The notes beneath the pieces were generated by a model that saw only the letters and a list, made by a program, of their open reading frames with translations, was not told the DNA's origin and did no database searches. From Alphaproteobacteria bacterium (lineage in GTDB: Bacteria > Pseudomonadota > Alphaproteobacteria > JAUXUR01), in assembly GCA_030696155.1 (NCBI GenBank), contig JAUYSY010000041.1, positions 1 to 54,829 on the forward strand: 54,829 nt of DNA. The letters are read 5' to 3'. Made by a program: the position numbers and the translations under genes. Shown piece by piece: positions 53,058-54,829 of the stretch (its first letter is position 1; every line of letters begins with the position of its first letter).

Positions 53058-53282
53058 TCAGCTCTTCCACTTGCTCGATGCAATCAAGGCAATACCAAGA
53101 GCACCCAAAACTAGTAAAATTTTACCAATCTGGGCCGTATGTTTCCCTTTTTCAAGATCCACAATAAATCGTCGGCCCGTCGACGTCATACCCGCTAAAT
53201 CTTCTTGCGTTAATTGCTGAGCTTTACGTGCTTCATAGACCAATCGACCAAGATCTTCAGGTTTTAATATAATATTATTCAC
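53058..53282 (-). CDS. hipB: HipB-like helix-turn-helix antitoxin
   Basis: 74 residues. XRE-type HTH: DLGRLVYEARKAQQLTQEDL, AGMTSTGRRFIVDLEKGKHT, followed by the hydrophobic dimerisation helix KILLVLGALGIALIA typical of HipB. HipB represses hipBA and neutralises HipA. The adjacent hipA is reduced to a stub, so this gene is an orphan antitoxin or regulator. Three evenly spaced palindromes (53299-53414) lie upstream, suggesting continued DNA binding. The C-terminus is hydrophobic but matches the family, so is probably not a membrane helix. Confidence 0.88.
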   Translation of the reverse strand: MNNIILKPEDLGRLVYEARKAQQLTQEDLAGMTSTGRRFIVDLEKGKHTAQIGKILLVLGALGIALIASSKWKS

Positions 53283-53298
53283 AAAGCCATCCGAATTT

Positions 53299-53414
53299 GT
53301 TCCCGTACGGTATCATTATAACCCAAAACGAACAATAATCAATAAAAAGTTACCGATCGGGAACTTTTTTAGCTTTATGCAGGATTAAATATGAAAATAT
53401 TCCCGATCGGGAAC
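53299..53414. promoter_or_regulatory. Three 16-bp operators spaced exactly 50 bp apart
   Basis: GTTCCCGTACGGTATC (53299-53314), GTTACCGATCGGGAAC (53349-53364) and ATTCCCGATCGGGAAC (53399-53414) are near-perfect palindromes of consensus GTTCCCGATCGGGAAC. Their centres are exactly 50 bp apart. The first lies 16 bp before the hipB ATG, overlapping a plausible promoter (TATCATTATAA). Almost certainly HipB binding sites. Confidence 0.8.
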
Positions 53415-53465
53415 AAAAAAAATAGCTAACGGTTAAAAAAATGCAATAAAAAAAACTAAAAAAAA

Positions 53466-54398
53466 TTAAGCCAAATCGCCGCGCACATTATAAACATTCT
53501 TCGGCGCCCATTTTTCAATGAATTCCTTTAAATCCTTGTCCGGTTGATCAGGCAAAACAACTTTCAATTCAACGATTTGGTCACCAAAAATATTCGCAGC
53601 GACTTCAATGCCTTTGTTTTTCAAACGCAATTTACTGCCTGTATTTGACCCTGCAGGAATTTTTAAATTAACATTACCTGAAATAGTTGGAATCGTAACA
53701 ACCGCTCCTAGAATAGCTTCTTGAAGCGTTATAGGAAGATTAAGATGAATATCATTCCCAAGACGTGAAAAATACGGATCATCCTCAACCACGATTTCAA
53801 CTAAAGCATCACCGCTTACACCACCCAAAGCACTTGCATCACCTTGACCTTTAAGTCTTAAAATCTGTCCATTTTTTGTGCCGGGCTGAATCGTTATATT
53901 AAGTGCACGCCCATTGGGCATTGAAACACGCTTTTTAGCCCCTTTAATAGATTCTAAAAATGGCAGCTTCAACGTATATTGAATATCATCGCCTTTTTGG
54001 GGCGCCTGTTTTCGTTTATTACTCCAACCAAAAAGATCAGAGAAAAAATTAGAGCTATCGAAATTATTATCAAAAGAAAAACTATCAGAACCACGCGATC
54101 CACCTTGGGAAGATCCTGCACGTTGAGATGCAAAGGGATCAAATCCTGAATGACCCTTAAACCCAGGATGCACATCATGGCCTTCGGCATCAATTTGACC
54201 TGCATCAAATTTTTTACGTTTTATGGGATCAGACAATATTTCATAAGCCGCATTAACTTCTTTAAAGCGTTTTTCAACATCTGGCTTATTCGGATTTAAA
54301 TCGGGATGGTTTTCTTTCGCAAGCTTACGAAAAGTCTTTTTAATCTCGTCTTGAGAGGCAGACGTAGAAAGTCCTAATGTTTTATAAGGATCTTTCAT
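53466..54398 (-). CDS. DnaJ-class co-chaperone (CbpA-like)
   Basis: 310 residues. J-domain at residues 1-70 with the DnaK-activating HPD (ENHPDLNPNKPD) and DPIKRKKFD. A Gly/Ser/Phe-rich linker (SSQGGSRGSDSFSFDNNFDS) and C-terminal client-binding domains follow (IQPGTKNGQILRLKGQGDA, LPITLQEAILGA). No zinc-finger CxxCxGxG repeats, so this is a CbpA-type rather than canonical DnaJ. Stimulates DnaK ATPase and may act in stress. The operon partner is the 17 kDa-antigen-like lipoprotein upstream, with a 23-bp gap. Confidence 0.92.
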   Translation of the reverse strand: MKDPYKTLGLSTSASQDEIKKTFRKLAKENHPDLNPNKPDVEKRFKEVNAAYEILSDPIKRKKFDAGQIDAEGHDVHPGFKGHSGFDPFASQRAGSSQGGSRGSDSFSFDNNFDSSNFFSDLFGWSNKRKQAPQKGDDIQYTLKLPFLESIKGAKKRVSMPNGRALNITIQPGTKNGQILRLKGQGDASALGGVSGDALVEIVVEDDPYFSRLGNDIHLNLPITLQEAILGAVVTIPTISGNVNLKIPAGSNTGSKLRLKNKGIEVAANIFGDQIVELKVVLPDQPDKDLKEFIEKWAPKNVYNVRGDLA

Positions 54399-54421
54399 GT
54401 CTGCTCCTCAATCAATAGAAA

Positions 54422-54829
54422 TTAGCTTTGAATCTGCCAGCTTCCGTCGGGCTGACGACAAGCAGTACCATAAGCACTTTGCGTACGTCCACCAACATTT
54501 ACATTATGTTGATATTCACGGCAATAACGGTTACCATTCTGATAAGTACGAACTGGAACGATTGTACCAGAATGACCATTATCAGGATTTGTCCAGTTAA
54601 CAGGTGAATTTGTTTTTGCTGTTTCAAGCGCATTTTGTGTCGAACGTTCTGCAAGCATTCTATCAGTTTGATCCATAGATGCACCGATCGAACTACCAAG
54701 AAGTCCACCAAGAAGCGTACCAGCTATGGTTGTAGCAATTTTACCCTTGCCTTTACCCATTGTTGACCCAAGAACACCACCGCCGATACCACCAGCAATA
54801 CCGCCAATCCCTTGTTTTGGCCCCATATC
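54422..54829 (-). CDS. 17 kDa surface antigen-like glycine-zipper outer-membrane protein (5' end beyond window)
   Basis: The visible frame (about 135 residues) is open to the window edge; an internal Met gives MGPKQGIGG, but relatives have a lipoprotein signal before GPKQGIGG, so the true start is probably off the end. It shows a glycine zipper of the 2TM type (GIGGIAGGIGGGVLGSTMGKGKG..GTLLGGLLGSSIG) and a C-terminal YCREYQHNVNVGG...AYGTACRQPDGSW module like the rickettsial 17 kDa antigen family. Probably outer-membrane lipoprotein. Upstream of the DnaJ-class gene. Confidence 0.85.
   Translation of the reverse strand, partial: DMGPKQGIGGIAGGIGGGVLGSTMGKGKGKIATTIAGTLLGGLLGSSIGASMDQTDRMLAERSTQNALETAKTNSPVNWTNPDNGHSGTIVPVRTYQNGNRYCREYQHNVNVGGRTQSAYGTACRQPDGSWQIQS

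Noticed and set aside
1..54829. tRNA or rRNA genes
   Set aside because: No cloverleaf pattern with GGTTCGAATCC-like T-arm or rRNA signature noticed; a covariance search would be needed to be certain.

Overview
The window looks like a piece of an AT-rich alphaproteobacterial chromosome, probably from an obligately intracellular or symbiotic lineage of the Holosporales/Rickettsiales type. The evidence is the alphaproteobacterial versions of yebC-ruvC-ruvA-ruvB, class II ribonucleotide reductase, COQ9, heme A synthase and a 17 kDa-antigen-like lipoprotein; many small proteins with signal peptides and no recognisable homologue; long intergenic palindromic repeats; and several half-degraded genes. 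The lineage is my inference; no rRNA gene is present to fix it.

Layout. 1-3.4 kb: the end of a secreted unknown protein, then tolB and pal (envelope), ended by a clear terminator. 3.4-9.5 kb: B12-dependent ribonucleotide reductase NrdJ and three small secreted unknowns. 9.5-12.4 kb: a repeat cluster, a porin with a histidine-rich segment, and an Hpt protein beside a receiver that lacks its phospho-acceptor Asp. 12.4-15.7 kb: yebC and ruvCAB. 15.7-18.4 kb: a degenerate GGDEF protein, a secreted unknown and COQ9. 18.4-22.8 kb: a minus-strand operon of ABC transporter, cyclic-nucleotide-binding protein, phosphoglycerate kinase, a small unknown and COQ9. 22.9-25.9 kb: a plus-strand operon of glycosyltransferase, CtaA and a uracil phosphoribosyltransferase carrying a signal peptide. 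26.4-28.6 kb: an OhrR-like regulator overlapping an exported glutathione S-transferase-like protein, then a DMT permease. 28.6-29.3 kb: repeats only.

29.3-34 kb holds the most unusual genes. Two adjacent secreted proteins both keep kinase-fold catalytic motifs (one PI3/4-kinase/HipA-like, one aminoglycoside-phosphotransferase/choline-kinase-like). They are followed by a cobalamin riboswitch and a BtuB-like TonB-dependent receptor. The receptor plausibly feeds B12 to NrdJ.

34-47 kb carries rlpA-dac-tmk and mutS. Both loci share one architecture: a diverged remnant of the gene's 3' part, then cargo genes (secreted unknowns; a split beta-lactamase-family gene), then the intact gene. For mutS the remnant differs mainly at synonymous sites. 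This suggests that the two copies diverged as working genes in different lineages and were brought together by insertion of foreign DNA.

47-54.8 kb: malic enzyme MaeB, a mazEF-type toxin-antitoxin pair, four tandem paralogous four-helix membrane proteins, a hipB gene with a decayed hipA stub and three operators spaced exactly 50 bp apart, a DnaJ-class protein and a 17 kDa-antigen-like lipoprotein that runs off the end.

Two repeat classes recur between genes: (i) hairpin elements sharing a core around TGTATTCTTCATACATGAG with self-complementary arms that differ between copies, and (ii) GC-rich palindromes of the CATTGCGAG...CAATGACG and CCTACG.CCCGCG types. No tRNA, rRNA, CRISPR array, transposase or integrase was seen.
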